From the NCBI GenBank assembly GCA_946807835.1, contig OX327684.1, positions 14,098,501 to 14,162,500 on the forward strand: DNA of 64,000 bases, given 5' to 3'. The DNA is from Ailanthus altissimus. Lineage: Eukaryota; Streptophyta; Magnoliopsida; Sapindales; Simaroubaceae. The notes below the pieces were generated by a model, which saw only the letters and a program-made list of their open reading frames with translations, was not told the origin of the DNA and did no database searches. The position numbers and the translations under genes are program-made. This document shows, in pieces, positions 33,659-46,999 of the stretch (position 1 is the stretch's first letter; every line of letters begins with the position of its first letter).

Positions 33659-36600
33659 TGTTAAAAACATTAGCCTAAACTCTCTAATCTCATACTATTT
33701 AGGTATCAACGTTAGCCATAGTATTGACACCGCTTGTTGGAGTTTTTATGTGCTCTAATATTTTTATGGCTAGTATTTAATACTCTAAAATCACCTAAGT
33801 GTTTTGCTCAAGACTTCACCCCAAGTAACAAAGAATATAAAAATTACACACAATAAAAATAAAGAAACAATCACCATAAGACACAAGATATATATGGTTC
33901 AATGACAAACACCTACGTCCACGATGGATTAAAGATCCAACTTTTTAACAATTCACAAAGAACTCTAGGTCACAAATACCTCATAACTCACTAAGATCTT
34001 ATACAAGAGATTAATCAAAGAATTCAACGAATAGTCAGAGCCATCTTTCAAAGGATCTATCATCATTCTCTCACGCACTCAGCACTCAAGTGATTCCATG
34101 ATAGCACTCTCTTACACACTTAGCACTCTAATGCCAACCTAAACTCTCTATTATCTCTTATGTTTATATCTTTGATACTTGATTATTCTAAGGTGTTACA
34201 AAGGGTTTATACAGTGTTTAGAACATCCTTAGAAACTCAATTTCTAGTTAAAATAAGAGTTCATATGTGTAGGAGTCTAAATCCCACTTAAGGAAGTTGA
34301 TCCGAGCTAAAAATAAAAATTTTAGAAGCTAAGCGTTGCGACACCACCAAGCTATGTCGTGGCACTAGTGCAACCTCGACATAGCACTTCGACATTGGAC
34401 AATTAACACCATGTCCTAGTATTTTTGTGTTTAAAGTTGTGGCGCTAGAAAAGACAACACTGTAGCGCTTAGGTCTGAACAAGTCCCTCGCTTATTTTTA
34501 TTGGAGATGGTGTTTACGTGTCATTCTAATATTATATAAGTATTAATAGTTTAATATTTATACAATAAACATTTCGAATAAAATTGTTAATATTAATTAT
34601 ATGATAATATCTTGTTATATTTCAGATATTGTAGATCTAAAGAAGTTTAAATCTGATATAAAAAAGTTTAAGTCAGAGTTAATAGTTAGCAATGCTAAGA
34701 ATTAGTAGTTATAAGAGTTAGCAAATTCTAAGAGTTAGAATCTTGTTTGAAATAGGACAACAGCCTGAGAATATATTAGTAATGATATAGTCGTAAAGAG
34801 TTACAAATGATGCTAGGAAGTATCATTATACAGTATATTCTGGAAGACCTCATTCTTAATCTATCTTTATCGATGCGGGTCGATTAGTGAACCCTTTTAG
34901 ATCAGTGTATGTCTATATTTTGATTGTCCAGATAGTTATTCTTAGCAAATCATTAGCTCAGTGGAAGCTCGTATAGGCATACAGGTATTCAGTAAGGACT
35001 GGGTACTAAACAAACTCATGATACCTCTAATAAACATCTCATAAAGTCATCAATTGAAGGTTTTCTCGAGTTGAATAGTATTCGTCGTCCTTTAACTTGA
35101 GCGCTACGGTAGGCTTATGAGTAATCCATCATACTTAGATTCACGCATGTCAAAGACCTTTCATGGCCTGACCTCTGGGTAACATTGGGTTTGGTCGATG
35201 CTTATAGAATCTAGTATGCGTAGATATGGAATCTGTCAGCTCATATGAGTAAGTTATATATCTTGATGCTTTGACCTTATATTTTAAGAAGTTTTATAGC
35301 TATAAGTATAAACCCCCAAAAAGAGTTTTTTGTAGGGTTAAATAATATCACAAAAGTGTTTATGGATATTGTTTATAGAAATATGAATCTAGAGATAAGT
35401 TCATAGCCTAGTGTATAAAAATTTGACGATAATAATCTATATCTCTGCTCTTTCAGGTATAGGTGATGAAAGAATTGTACATATATCTATTAACCTCGGT
35501 TTATATAGTTCAACATGCTACTTTGTAATATCCATAGCATGTGTGTGGAGCTCATTTACGGACATATAGAAGAGTTTTATATAACAAACCAGGAGTGGTT
35601 ATGCACTGGGGTAGCGGACTGAATTGAATAATTTGATTCAGGAAATTTCAGTTAACCAAAAATTTATTTCAGGATCCCTTGGGATGTGCACTTGTCAAAG
35701 TTTAAATATTAAGTACATCATTTAATTAGTTAACAAAAGTTATTAACCAATGGGATAGTGACAAGTTGCAACACAATGACCATTGATTGTTTAACTTATT
35801 ATTGACAAAAATGAGATTACTTATATGATAAGTAATGAGCATTATATAGTACAAAAATTATTTTTGTATTATTATTTTTATAGGACAAGAAAACAATTAG
35901 GCATGGGCCATTTTGATGACATTCAAAAGTTGTTTTGAAAAATAAAATGAAAAAAAGTATTTTTTTTATTAAAATTGTTGACCATTGCAATTGTGTTTTA
36001 CCCATTTTAGTCAATAAGACGTGAAAACAAGGATGTATAACCTTATGCACGGGATGTGGGGCTATTTTTGACAATTAAAGGAAATTGAAATAAAAATGAA
36101 AATGATTGTCATTTGGTCATGATTTTTTGGTTTGAAAATTTTGAGAGAGAAGATGGAATTGTTTTGTTTGAGAACAACAGTTATTTTTAAGAGAAAAATT
36201 CATCTTCTTCTTTAACTTCTTCTAAGGGCCGGCCAAGCTAAGCAAGAAAGGGAATTTTTTTATTTTATGCAAGAGTTACAAGTCCAAAAATAAAAACCAA
36301 TCACATTTCTTTGAAACAAATTATAGGTTAAAGAGTTTAACCAAGACAAAGTGTTTAAATATTTTTAAACACTTGGGCTACTAAAAATTCAAGAACAAAG
36401 CCATTATTCTAGCACTCTAATCTCACTGGAGTTTGGATATAAAATTATCGAAGGGAGCACTTCAAGGTGAACTCCACTTTAAATAACAATTCAAAGGCTT
36501 TCAAGGTAATTTCTTAATATTATTAGTGTAATAAGACTTAATTTAAGTGTGTGTTTATTGAATAGAAAATTAGATTTTTATTCCGCTGTGCATTGCATAT

Positions 36601-36801
36601 TTGTAATTCAATGTACACATTTCACATGGAAGCACTTTAGTAATATAGCACACTTTTAGTTTTAACCCCTTTCTTACTTTTGACTATCTATTTTGCTCCA
36701 TTTCTTGTACGTCCAATGTATACTCAACCTCGTGTTAACACTTTATTTGTCTCCAACTTAAAATCATGTACAAACATAATTTTGATTACCCTAAAATTCC
36801 A
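33659..36801 (-). repeat. Element Y 3' LTR (split by a solo LTR)
   Basis: Pieces 33659-34498 and about 36652-36801 total about 1 kb. The plus-strand end CTAAAATTCCA is the LTR start on the minus strand. It is preceded there by a purine-rich AAAGAGAATTTTTTT, a plausible polypurine tract. Confidence 0.75.
34499..36651 (+). mobile_element. Diverged solo LTR of the Copia A/B family
   Basis: Opens TATTGGAGATGGTGTTTACG, alignable base for base with TGTTAGGGTTGGTGCTTAC of the Copia A LTR. It continues with matching blocks (GACATTGTACGATCT-like at 34626, TCGATGCGGGTC at 34871, TCACGCATGTCA at 35142, TGACC(T/G)CTGGGT near 35170). It ends after ATTCCGCTGTGCATTGCATA. About 2.15 kb, the family LTR length, with no internal region on either side. 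Far more diverged than Copia A or B, so an older or separate subfamily. The right end is uncertain by a few bases. Confidence 0.75.
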
Positions 36802-37326
36802 AAAAAATTCTCTTTGATTCAAAATCTCTCTTCAATAGGCTTTTTAAGATCTATCCCCTCCTCAACTAATGCTCAATTACTTTAGTGTTGATTCATCTAA
36901 GTCTTATGCCTAGACTTAACTGTTTTAAGGCTCATGACTTTTGTCTCTAAAGATTCGAATACATCTTTTCTCGAGTATCCTTTGTATTGTGATCTTCAGT
37001 GTTATCTAGGCACCGTCATCATACCTATATAGCTAATCTTATCCCTAACAATCCTTTTACCATACATTCTGTTTTGACCCTTGCCAGACAGGTGAGATAA
37101 CCCACATTGAACTATACACAACATTCCATCAAGCACATAACCTCAATTGTGCTTCTCACCCATAGATCCGTTAAACATACGTCCAATAATTCATCTTTTT
37201 CCTTGAATGAATATTTCTCTTGATCTAACACTCATAGGGACGCTAAGCTATTCATGAGATCAAAAACAAATCCCATACCTAGTAACTCCCCCACTTTTCA
37301 ACTAAGCAGTCTCAATCTTATACTAT
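36802..37326 (-). other. Element Y interior, left half
   Basis: Non-coding on both strands as far as can be read. It ends with the ACTAT target duplication (37322-37326) of the Tat element. Confidence 0.55.
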
Positions 37327-38796
37327 TGATTGGTGCTATAGTAGTTAAGTGCAAGCATGTGCTATCGTATCAAGTAATATAAAATTTAAAGTTCAAGTAT
37401 CGATCCCACAAGAACTATGCAATCTAATTCTATAAATCAAGTACTAAAATTGTACCTACTTAACTTTTATTAAGAAAATCACAATTGCAATTTAATTAAC
37501 TAATCTAACTCTATCAATTAAACTAAACAAAAAAAAATGGTAGAATTCACAAATAAAGATAATCTAGGGTTTTGACTTGTCCCTTAATATTTCATTAGAT
37601 TTATTAACCTATTAGTTAATCAATTAATACCAATTGTTGGCTTGGACACTAATCTTATCACAAGTCTTTGTCGATGGTTGATTGACTATATTACACATTC
37701 TAACAATCACCTATATATCTATAGTAATCCAATCAGAATGTAATTCATTAAGATCAAGTCTAAATTATACTATATATGCCACCTAAGTATATGTCTATCC
37801 TAGATGGAACTCATAGTTGTGACCTTATGATTATGCATCAAACTATCATAGGCTAAACACATGAATTCCTTCGTCGAGTTAATCACGGTTCCATAATCAT
37901 TCAAAATATTGATCAGGTATAGTAAAACCCTTAAAACACAAGATAGAATGAATCAATTAAATGAATCAAGTTCATATACCAAAAATTAATTCAATCCAAA
38001 TCCATACTAGATTTACAAAGTCTAATACTAGATGAACAATTTAACTCATCACAAAACTAAAAATTTCCAACCAATTCATAAAGAACAGCAAGAACAAGAA
38101 CATAATAATAAAAAAAAAAAGAGGAAAAACTAATCAAGAAGATGTCTTACGCTGCTTCTCTCTTAATCTTGACTTGAAGCTTGAATCTTGATCCTAGTTC
38201 TTTAATCTTTGACTTTGATCTTTGATTTTGTATTGTGAATTCTTTCTCTAAGTTTTGTCTCCTTTTTTTTCTCATCTCTTAATTAGGATTTTTGGCCTTC
38301 TATTTATAGGTTTATGTCATCAAATTAAGGTTTTCTCTAAATTTTTTCCTTTTTTCTTTTTTTTTTCCTCTCTTCCTAATTAGGGTTTTTGGCATTCTAT
38401 TTATAGGTTTATGTCATCAAATTAAGGTTAAACATCAAATACAAGTCTAAGTAGGATTACTGTTCATGAGTTACTGTAGCATAAATATGTTCACGCAGTA
38501 CTATTCACTGCTACTGTTCTTGCACCGTAGCGCTGAATTCTGGGCACTAAAGCGTGTAGACATTGTTTCAGGCACTGGGTACTGTAGCTAATCACTGTAA
38601 CAATTTACTGTAGCAGGTACTATAGCAATTTGATATTTTTGGCTTATTTTTATTATAGTTTCGACCCTATTTATTCCATTAACTCCAAGCCTACAAAAAT
38701 AATTATAAAATACGTCAAAAGCCAAATAATCTTAATTTTTATGAATAAATATTAAGTTTAGAAGATAGAAATATTAGACTTAATTAACCCCTATCA
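37327..38796 (-). repeat. Tat element 3' LTR
   Basis: Aligned with 42514-43913. In the first 135 bases (plus-strand view) I count about 11 differences. It carries a locally duplicated segment (TTTTTTGGC.TTCTATTTATAGG at about 38288 and 38386) that makes it about 70 bp longer than the 5' LTR. It also has many TACTGTAGC-like words at 38470-38630. Confidence 0.9.
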
Positions 38797-40900
38797 AATA
38801 CCCTCAAACTTAAGACTTTGCTCGTCCTCAAGCAAAACAAATAGAAGGATTCATAATTTATTTATGATCTAAATAAAAACTAAAAACTAAAATCAAGCTT
38901 CGGTTAATTAAACAATTATCATCATAGTCTTAAATTAAGGTTGTTAAAAGAGCACAAGACCTTTCGAAAATTGACAAACAACTTTTGACAATTCTTATAC
39001 TGTTCATCAAGCACTTCATTCTCCCTTATAAATGATCACTTGTACGTGTGTGTAATAAGCAAGTAATTAGTGAAATAGAACATAGATTTATTCAATACTT
39101 AAGAAATACATAAAGATGATATCTTAGCATATTTTCAATTATAACATTATCATAAACTTGCTTTTCATACTGCTCTCTACTAATGTACAAATACACATGT
39201 CTAGGGATCTATTTAAGACTTTAATTAGCTTATAATGTAAGGTTAAGGTAAATGTGGTTATAAAGATATAAATATGAAGCTCAAATCACACCATGAACAC
39301 TTAGACTTGCTTAGAAACCTTTTGATTCTTTCTCTCCTTAATTCTTCATCTCGTTCCCCAAACTTATGCTATTTTCATCTTTCTTTTAATCACACTTTTG
39401 CAAAGAATTTCTTATTTTTATTAAGTTGGAGGGTATTATGCATCTAAAGATCTTTTTCTTCTTTACTTCTTTTTTTTATACACCCTCGAACTTAGATTGA
39501 TATATACCTTCAAGACTTATTACTTTTCATTGCATTATCCTTTTCACGTATACAACCATTTTCATTCTAAAGTTATTTCTAAGTAAACTCAAGGTTTTGG
39601 TGCTATTGGTAGATTTTAGGATAGATAAACCCAAAGTCTTGAGGCTTGTAATGTGGTTAGACAAGAAAAAATAGGTAATTAGGCTCAAATAGGGTGACTA
39701 GAGATAAATATACATATAAGGTAGGCTAAAAAATACTCAATCGGTTTAAAGATGGCCTAATGTCATTTTTCTATTCATGTGATTCTTAGGATTTTGCTTT
39801 AAGTAGTAATTAAGGAAGTTTTAGAGTGTTGATCCTCGAGACTATGGTGTACTACTTAAGCATGAGTATTTCTACGCAAAAATATTTAATTAATACATGT
39901 TTATTTCAATGTGCTAAAAAATAAGTGATCAAAAATAAGCTTGAACTCCGTTCAAGATTTATGATATAAGAATTATCTCAAGCGTCTATTATTTTCTAGA
40001 GACTTGTGAAAACAAATTCAGCTAATATTCTATTTCATATCATGGACTAATGATTATTATCTCAACCAAAACTTAACAACAAAAAAAAAATAAAAAATTA
40101 TCTCACAAGACAATCAATCAAAGCATGCAGCAACATAAACACAGGTAATGTGTTTTCCACCCGCAAACTTAAATTAGACATTATCCTCAATGTCTAAAAA
40201 TAAAAATAAAGATAAGAAAAACTCTTCTAGTAACTGAAGTTGAAGTAGTGTAGCGTTGTGTTCTAATGAATGTGACAGCAATTTCCTTTGCTCCTAACGC
40301 TTGTAATTGCTCGTGCTGCCTCTTTGAATGTTTCTCTTGCTGTTTTATTTGTACACAAAAAATAAACTAACCTAACTAAAACTAAAACTAAACAAAAATA
40401 AAAATAAAAACTACTTAGGTTGTCTCCCAAGAAGCGCTTGATTTAGCATCATCAGCTTGACATGGCTCTTTCTACTCTTATGGAGGATCAAAGTCAATGG
40501 TGGAAGCATCTTTATATGTGAGCTTGTTAGGCTTCCTTTCTTTCGGCTTTCACATCTTCTTTATTAGATCTTGGACAATAACGTATTCCTCTTTCTCCTC
40601 AAGTTTCTCCGAAAAGACTTGAATCTTAAACCGGTGAAGTGTTTCTTTTGTGCCTTTCTCTTCGATCCTATCATCGTACTGCTTCTTCTTCTTCTTCTTC
40701 TTCTTCTTTCTTCTCTGTCTATGCCTTAACATATTCTTTTTTATATGAGGATTCAACATCTCTATGTCTTTGAGCTCTATAGTGTTTGATAGCGCCACAT
40801 TAATGCTACAACAGTAATGTAATATAGTACACATGGGATGATTTCGCTCTTTGTTAATGGTATTTTCTGATGTGTTGTCACTTTTCTGCACCTTAAAATG
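38797..40900 (-). other. Tat element 3' non-coding region with post-pol marker
   Basis: On the minus strand, GCGCTTCTTGGGAGACAACC (40418-40437) is the sequence that in complete Tat/Athila elements follows pol. From there to the 3' LTR I see no coding sequence. The 113-codon frame at 40891-40550, with a nine-lysine run from a CTT repeat, is probably chance or gag-tail debris. Confidence 0.55.
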
Positions 40901-42290
40901 CTACTGCACTTTAATACCAGTTTCTGGATGTTTCATTGTTGAAAATTCTGCACTTTTTTGAGATTCTGCACTATTTTTTGGACTAGTATGCTGCTGATTT
41001 TCTATTTCAACACTTGTTTGACACCTTTGTGGCCTTTGAAGAAAAGGAATAGGCAGTCTATATAGTTGCACTTTATTTTTCTGCACTTCCTTCTCCTTTA
41101 TACTTGATGGGGGTAGTGTGGATGTGTTTTTTTGTAAGATCTTACCACTCCTCAAGTTTATGGCTTGGCATTACTCTACATTCCCTTTTGGATTTGTCTT
41201 AGTATTGCTTGGTAGAGTGCCTTGAGGTCTCTTATTAATTTTAGCAGCAAGCTGTCCCATTTGAACCTTTAAATTCTTTAGAGATGTTGAATGATTTTAC
41301 AGGATGGCATCATTGGACTTCATATATTGCATAAACATGTCTTCCAATGTCGGCTTCTTCTCTTGTGGTGGCAAAAATCCTAGGGGATTCATTGGTCTAA
41401 ATGGAATCTCTTGGTTGTAATACTAAGAGGAGTTTAGATGATCTCTTCACCCCGGATTATAGAAGTTAGATCGTAGGTTAGGTGGTTGTCGGTTAAAATT
41501 ACCCATATAATTTACTTCCATGCACTGTCTATTTATGTGGTTATCATCACAAAAGTCGCATGTCACTTGTTGGATTTTAATGACGTTTAATGCATCAAAC
41601 TTCTTAGATAAAGTATTGATTTGAGCTATCAATGAATTGAATGCGTCAATTTTATAAATACCGGTAACTTTCCTGGGTGTAACTCTCTCTACTGGCCATT
41701 GGTAACTGTTTGACACCATCTCTTCTAATAGATCATAAGCATCATCTGTAGACTTATTCATTAAAGCTCCTCTAGCAGCATCATCTACAATGGTCCTCAA
41801 ATGGCCTACTAATCCATTGTAGAATGTTTGGACTAATAGCCATTTAGGGACTCCATAATAATGACACTTCCTCAACATGTCCTTGAAGCACCCACATGCC
41901 TTATACAATGACTCTCCATCAATCTGACTAAATGAGGTGATGTCATTCCTCATTTTTGTTGGTAGGAAGAACTTGGCTAAGAACTTCTGTGATAAATCTT
42001 CTCACATTGATATGGATCCTAACGGCAATAAGATTAACCAACTCTTGGCTCTGTCTTTTAAGGAGAAAGAAAATAGTCTCAATCTGATGGTATCGTCGGG
42101 GACTCCATTGTACGTAAGAGTATCACAAATTTTTAAGAAATTTATGATATGCATGTTAGGATTGTCATTGGAGGCTCTTGAACTGTACAGTCTCTTTTAG
42201 CATCTAAATAATATTTGGCTTGATCTCAAAGTTATTGGCAATAATAGTTAGTTGTCGAATACTAGATTATACACCATCGATAATTGGGAC
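40901..42290 (-). pseudogene. Tat/Athila-type gag, decayed and lacking pol
   Basis: The minus strand encodes the capsid of the Tat/Athila lineage: RLRLFSFSLKDRAKSWL at about 42095-42045, then a premature stop (TGA in place of a Trp codon) near 42000, then FLAKFFLPTKMRNDITSFSQ. The open stretch 41953-41447 (168 codons) contains DGESLYKACGCFKDMLRKCH, WLLVQTFYNGL, ALMNKSTDDAYDLLEEMVSN and the zinc knuckle CDFCDDNHINRQC. The gag tail follows at 41155-40901 (MRSGKILQ and RLPIPFLQRPQ). In complete relatives the tail runs into protease and RT; here it ends and the post-pol marker appears about 460 bp later. The protein would package RNA only; with the stop it is probably inactive. Confidence 0.85.
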
Positions 42291-42513
42291 AACATATTCT
42301 CTCAACGTCCTCTATGGTATCATAGGCTCAAGGATAGGATTGTTGATATTATTATTGTTTCCCTCTATAGTATGATATGTTAATGAACAAAATCAAAGTA
42401 AAAAGAAGAAAATAAAAACAAAAAATAAAAATCTGAATTAAAAGTAAGTAGTTTGGTATTAGTATTGATTTAAAAATAAAAATAAATAGTCTTCGAAAAT
42501 GGCGCCAAAAACT

Positions 42514-43913
42514 TGATTGATGCTATAGTAGTTAAGCGCAAGTGCACGCTATCGTATCAAGTAATACAGAATTTAAAGTCCAAGTATCGATCCCACAGGG
42601 ACTATGCAATCTAATTCTATAAATCAAGTACTAAAATTGTACCTACTTAACTTTTATTCAGAAAATCACAATTTATAATTTAATTAACTAATTTAACTCT
42701 ATCAATTAAACTAAACAAAAGTAAATGGTAGAATTCACAAATAAAGATAATCTAGGGTTTTTGACTTGTCCCCAATTATTTCATTAGATTTATTAACCTC
42801 TTAGTTAATCAATTAATACCAATTGTTAGCTTGGACACTAATCTTATCACAAGTCTTTGTCGATGGTTGAGTGACTAGATTACATATTATAACAATCACC
42901 TATATGTCTATAGTAATTCAATCAAAATGTAATTCATTAAGATCAAGTCTAAATTATACCATACATGCTACTTAGGTATATGTCTATCCTAAATGGAACT
43001 CATAGTTGTGACCCTATGATCATGCATCAAACTATAAAAGGCTAAACACATGAATCCCTTCGTCGAGTTCATTATGGTTCCTTAATCATTCAAAATATTG
43101 ATCATATATAATGAAAGCATTAAACACAAGATAGAATGAATCAAGTTCATAAACTAAAAATTAATACAATCCAAATCCATACCAGGTCCACAAAATCTAA
43201 CACTAGATGAATAATTTAGCCCATCACAAAATTAAAAGTTTCTAACCAATTCATAAAGAACAATAAGAATAAGAACATAATAATAGGAAAAGAGAAGAAA
43301 AACTAAACAAAAAGATGTCTTGCGTTACTTCTCTCTTAATCTTGACTTGAATCTTGATCCTAATTCTTCAATCTTTGACTTTGATTTTTGATTTTGTATT
43401 GTGAATTCTTTCTATAAGTTTTTACCTCTTTTTGTTTTTTTTTCTCTCCTCCTAATTAGGGTTTTTGGCCTTCTATTTATAGGTTTATGTCATCAAATTA
43501 GGGTTAAACATCAAATACAAGTCAAAGTAGGATTACTATTCATGAGCTACTGTAGCACAAATACTGTTCATGTGGTACTGTTCACCAATACTATTCTCGC
43601 GCCACGGCGCTGAATTCTGAGTGCTACGACGTGTAGACACTGTTTTAGAAACTGCGGTGCTCATTTCTGGCACTCGACGCTGAGTACTGTAACTAATCAC
43701 TGTAGCTCGTTAATGTAACAATTCACTGTAGCAGCTACTATGGTAATTTGATGGTTTTTGCTTATTTTTATTAGAGTTTCGATCCTATTTATTTCATTGA
43801 CTCCAAACCTACAAAAATAATAAAAAATACATCAAAAGCCAAATAATCTTAATTTCTAAGAATAAATATTAAGTTTAAAAAATAAAAATATTAGATTTAA
43901 TTAACCCTTATCA
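42514..43913 (-). repeat. Tat element 5' LTR
   Basis: Minus-strand start TGATAAGGGTTAATTAAATC, end AGCATCAATCA. Collinear with 37327-38796. Confidence 0.9.
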
Positions 43914-44387
43914 ACTATTGATTTCCATAACTATAGAAGTCATATCTCTGCCCATCTTTCCCTTCCTTTTTGAAGGTTTTTAATTTATTTTATCAGCCCT
44001 TCTTATTGCAGTCACAACTCTATTGCACTACTAGCTCTTGATCGTTTTTCTAATTCTTTTATGTTTAATCTGAATGACTCTTCAATCTGACTTAAATCTT
44101 AATAACGCAGACTTTTTTATTACTGGTTGTTGCTTGAATATCTTTAAGGGTTATCTTTAACCCTAAACTCACTAGTAAATCCATCATTTTTACTTCTTTC
44201 AAATCATCCCATTCATTAAATGCCTTCATACTTATGAGTCACTATAGTTGAAACAATATATGCTTTGCATTCTGGCTTTGAAACCTATACTCTGTTATTT
44301 GTCTCTATTACATATGCTCTGTAATCTAGCTCGGCAACATATGCTCTGTAATTGAGTATGGATCTCAACCTGAGCTCTAATACCACT
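43914..44387 (-). other. Element Y interior, right half, with PBS
   Basis: Opens with the second ACTAT duplication and ends at 44387. The minus strand just inside the LTR reads AGTGGTATTAGAGCTCAGG, the primer binding site (TGGTATTAGAGC, 44374-44385). No ORF. Confidence 0.65.
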
Positions 44388-44579
44388 TGTTAGAAAATCA
44401 GTCTAAGCTTTCTAATATAATGCCACTTAGGTATTAACCTTAGCCAGAGCACTGATACCACTTGTTGGGAGTTTTACATGCCCTAATACTTCCATGGCTT
44501 GTACTTAAAATCCTAAAATCATCTAAGCATTTTACATAAGACTTCACCTACACGTAACCAAGAATATAAAAGATCACAC

Positions 44580-46749
44580 TGTTGCCGGGGATCTAAGACA
44601 TATGGGTGTATGCATGTACAAGTGTGTCTATTGCCTAAATACGTATCATATACGAATTTTTACGTGGCGGAAGAGTATAAACATGCAATAACACATTAAA
44701 TAAATATATTAATCACATTAGTATATTAAAAGGCTTGAGAACTCACTTCAGCCTGTAACGTTATACACGTATGTCCCTGGAGTCCGCATGGAGACCAACT
44801 CGCGGGCAGTTCTTGTCACCAACACGGTGGGCTTGGTGAGCTAGAACAATAGCCTTATATCCAGCATGGGATTAACTCTTAATTTCCAAAATGGCCGGTG
44901 TGTGTTTTTATCCTTTTCTCCAAAAAGATAAGAATGGAGAATTTGAAGTAATACACCATTGTTTCAATTGGAACCATAGAAAAAAATAAAACAATTTCAT
45001 TTTTTCCTTTTTCTTCTTTCTTCTTCCTCAGTTCCATTTCTCTCTTTCTCTCTTTTCCTCCATTTCATTTTTGCTTCTCATTTTCTCGGCAAAACGCACA
45101 ACACACACTAACACAATTCTTTTTTCTCTATTTATATATATAGATATATAAAATAAAATATTAATATAATATATTATATAATAATAATAATAATAAAATA
45201 ATACTAATGGGTGCTAACTATTTGGCACTCAAAATATAATATTATTATATATATAATATCATATAATAAAGTATTATATAATATAATATAATAAGAGAGA
45301 TATTGTGATTATTTAATAATTAAATAATCAAAGTGTGATATGACTATTTTGTCCTCATAAATAGTTACCAAGTCTACTCTCTAGTGGCTCCCACCAAATT
45401 CACACTTGGGTAAACTCAATTGATGGTCCACAATGCGTCATGTGTCATTATACAATTAGTAAATAATAATTATTGACTAATTATTGTATTTAATACTTAA
45501 ATACAGACACGCACGCATTCTTGTGGTATTCCTGAATATTGCTAGATTAAACATTTTAATCCGGCACACTGCCCCAGTACACAACGAGTACACTCTATAT
45601 CGCGGGACTCCCTAGTCCTACGCCTGATTCGTCAAATTGAACTATTTTATGAGTCTGTGAGTAATGCCCTATGCACACGTCACGAAAATTACAAATCAGC
45701 GCGTTGAACCATGCAAACTGAGGTTACAACGTATACGTATAGTCCTTCCGTCATGATATCCTCGATGTGCGGGGATATAGATTATCACCCTCAAATCCTC
45801 TAGTGCTCATCCATGTCTTATCTCCAGACTTGTATCTCATTGAACAATATGTGCAAACTCTTTCGCCATATTGTTCCATACTAGCAGAATTCTTTTCCGG
45901 AATTAATGCTTGTGGCCACAAGACCTTCCGAGATACAATCTTAAAGCATCTGGATATCGAACTCCCTATACAAGCTGATGGATCCCATATCTATACACAC
46001 CAGACTCCATAAGCATCAGACCATACCCAGCAACACTCAGCGGTCACACCATGAAAGGTCTGTGACATGCGTGGAACCAAAGTATGATGGATCACTTACA
46101 AGTCTACCGTGACACTCAGGTCAAAGGACCACATATACTACTTAACTTGAGAGGACCCTCCGTTGACGGCTTATATAGGATGTTTATCGGGGGCCTTCGT
46201 AAGTCAGTATCATATCTAGTCCTAACTAGATACCCATATGTCAACGCAAGCTCTAAGCTCACGGTCGATTAGGAACGATCATCTATACTATATAGGTACG
46301 ACATATGTTAATCTATATATAACGGTATCCACCGATAGACCCATATCGGCAAAAATAGATCAAAGACAATTATTCAAGAATATACTTGCACAACTGGCAT
46401 TTCTTGGCACTCGATTGCAACTCTTGCAACTATGCAGTTACTGGTATATTCCCAGGTCTATGTCCCATTATAGACAAGGCTCCAACTATTAGATCTGCTG
46501 AGTATTATAACCAGCTAACACTTAGTTGTGCTAACATTTAGCATTTATATCTCTCTGCATGGCTAACTGTAGGCCCTTATCTAAACCCCTTTAGATCTGA
46601 CCTGAACTTCTTCAGATCTACAATGTCTGTAACGTTACATTGCATAATACTATATTAATGGGTATTAGCGATTCAATGAGAATGTACACTTGTGTAAATA
46701 CATAAGTATATGTACATTCAGGGATGGCACGTAAGCACCTACCCTAATA
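44580..46749 (-). repeat. Copia B 3' LTR
   Basis: 2170 bp. On the minus strand it starts TATTAGGGTAGGTGCTTACG and ends CCCCGGCAACA. Preceded (minus) by AGCAAATGAGAGAT, the polypurine tract. Confidence 0.92.
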
Positions 46750-46999
46750 ATCTCTCATTTGCTTTAGTGCCATTCATGATAGCATCTCATACACATTGAC
46801 TCTACGTGTTTCATAAACACTTTTAGAGTCATGGCATTTAGATAGTGGGTCCGCTAAATTATTTATAGAGAACACTTCTATGAATAATTACATCTCCTTA
46901 AGTCAAGACCCCTCTAGTCATATGAGACTCCTCTCAACATGATTAGAGTACTAGTTTCCTCTTGGCACATTGGCTTGTACAATGGCCTTGTTTTATCAT

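Larger units (their letters stand above)
37327..43913 (-). mobile_element. Gag-only Tat/Athila-type Gypsy element
   Basis: A 6.59-kb minus-strand element with 5' LTR 42514-43913 (1400 bp) and 3' LTR 37327-38796 (1470 bp), both TG..CA, and a perfect ACTAT target duplication (37322-37326 and 43914-43918). Directly inside the 5' LTR the minus strand reads GTTTTTGGCGCCATTTTCG, the GGCGCC motif typical of the PBS region in Tat/Athila elements. TTTGAGGG before the 3' LTR is the expected polypurine-type end. Gag is present; protease, RT and integrase are absent, although the post-pol region is kept. Inserted in the interior of Y. Confidence 0.92.

Noticed and set aside
45767..46492. Small ORFs at 45767, 46084 and 46238 (and 51950-52315)
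   Set aside because: They fall within Copia B LTRs; the same frames recur in the partner LTR because the DNA is repeated.
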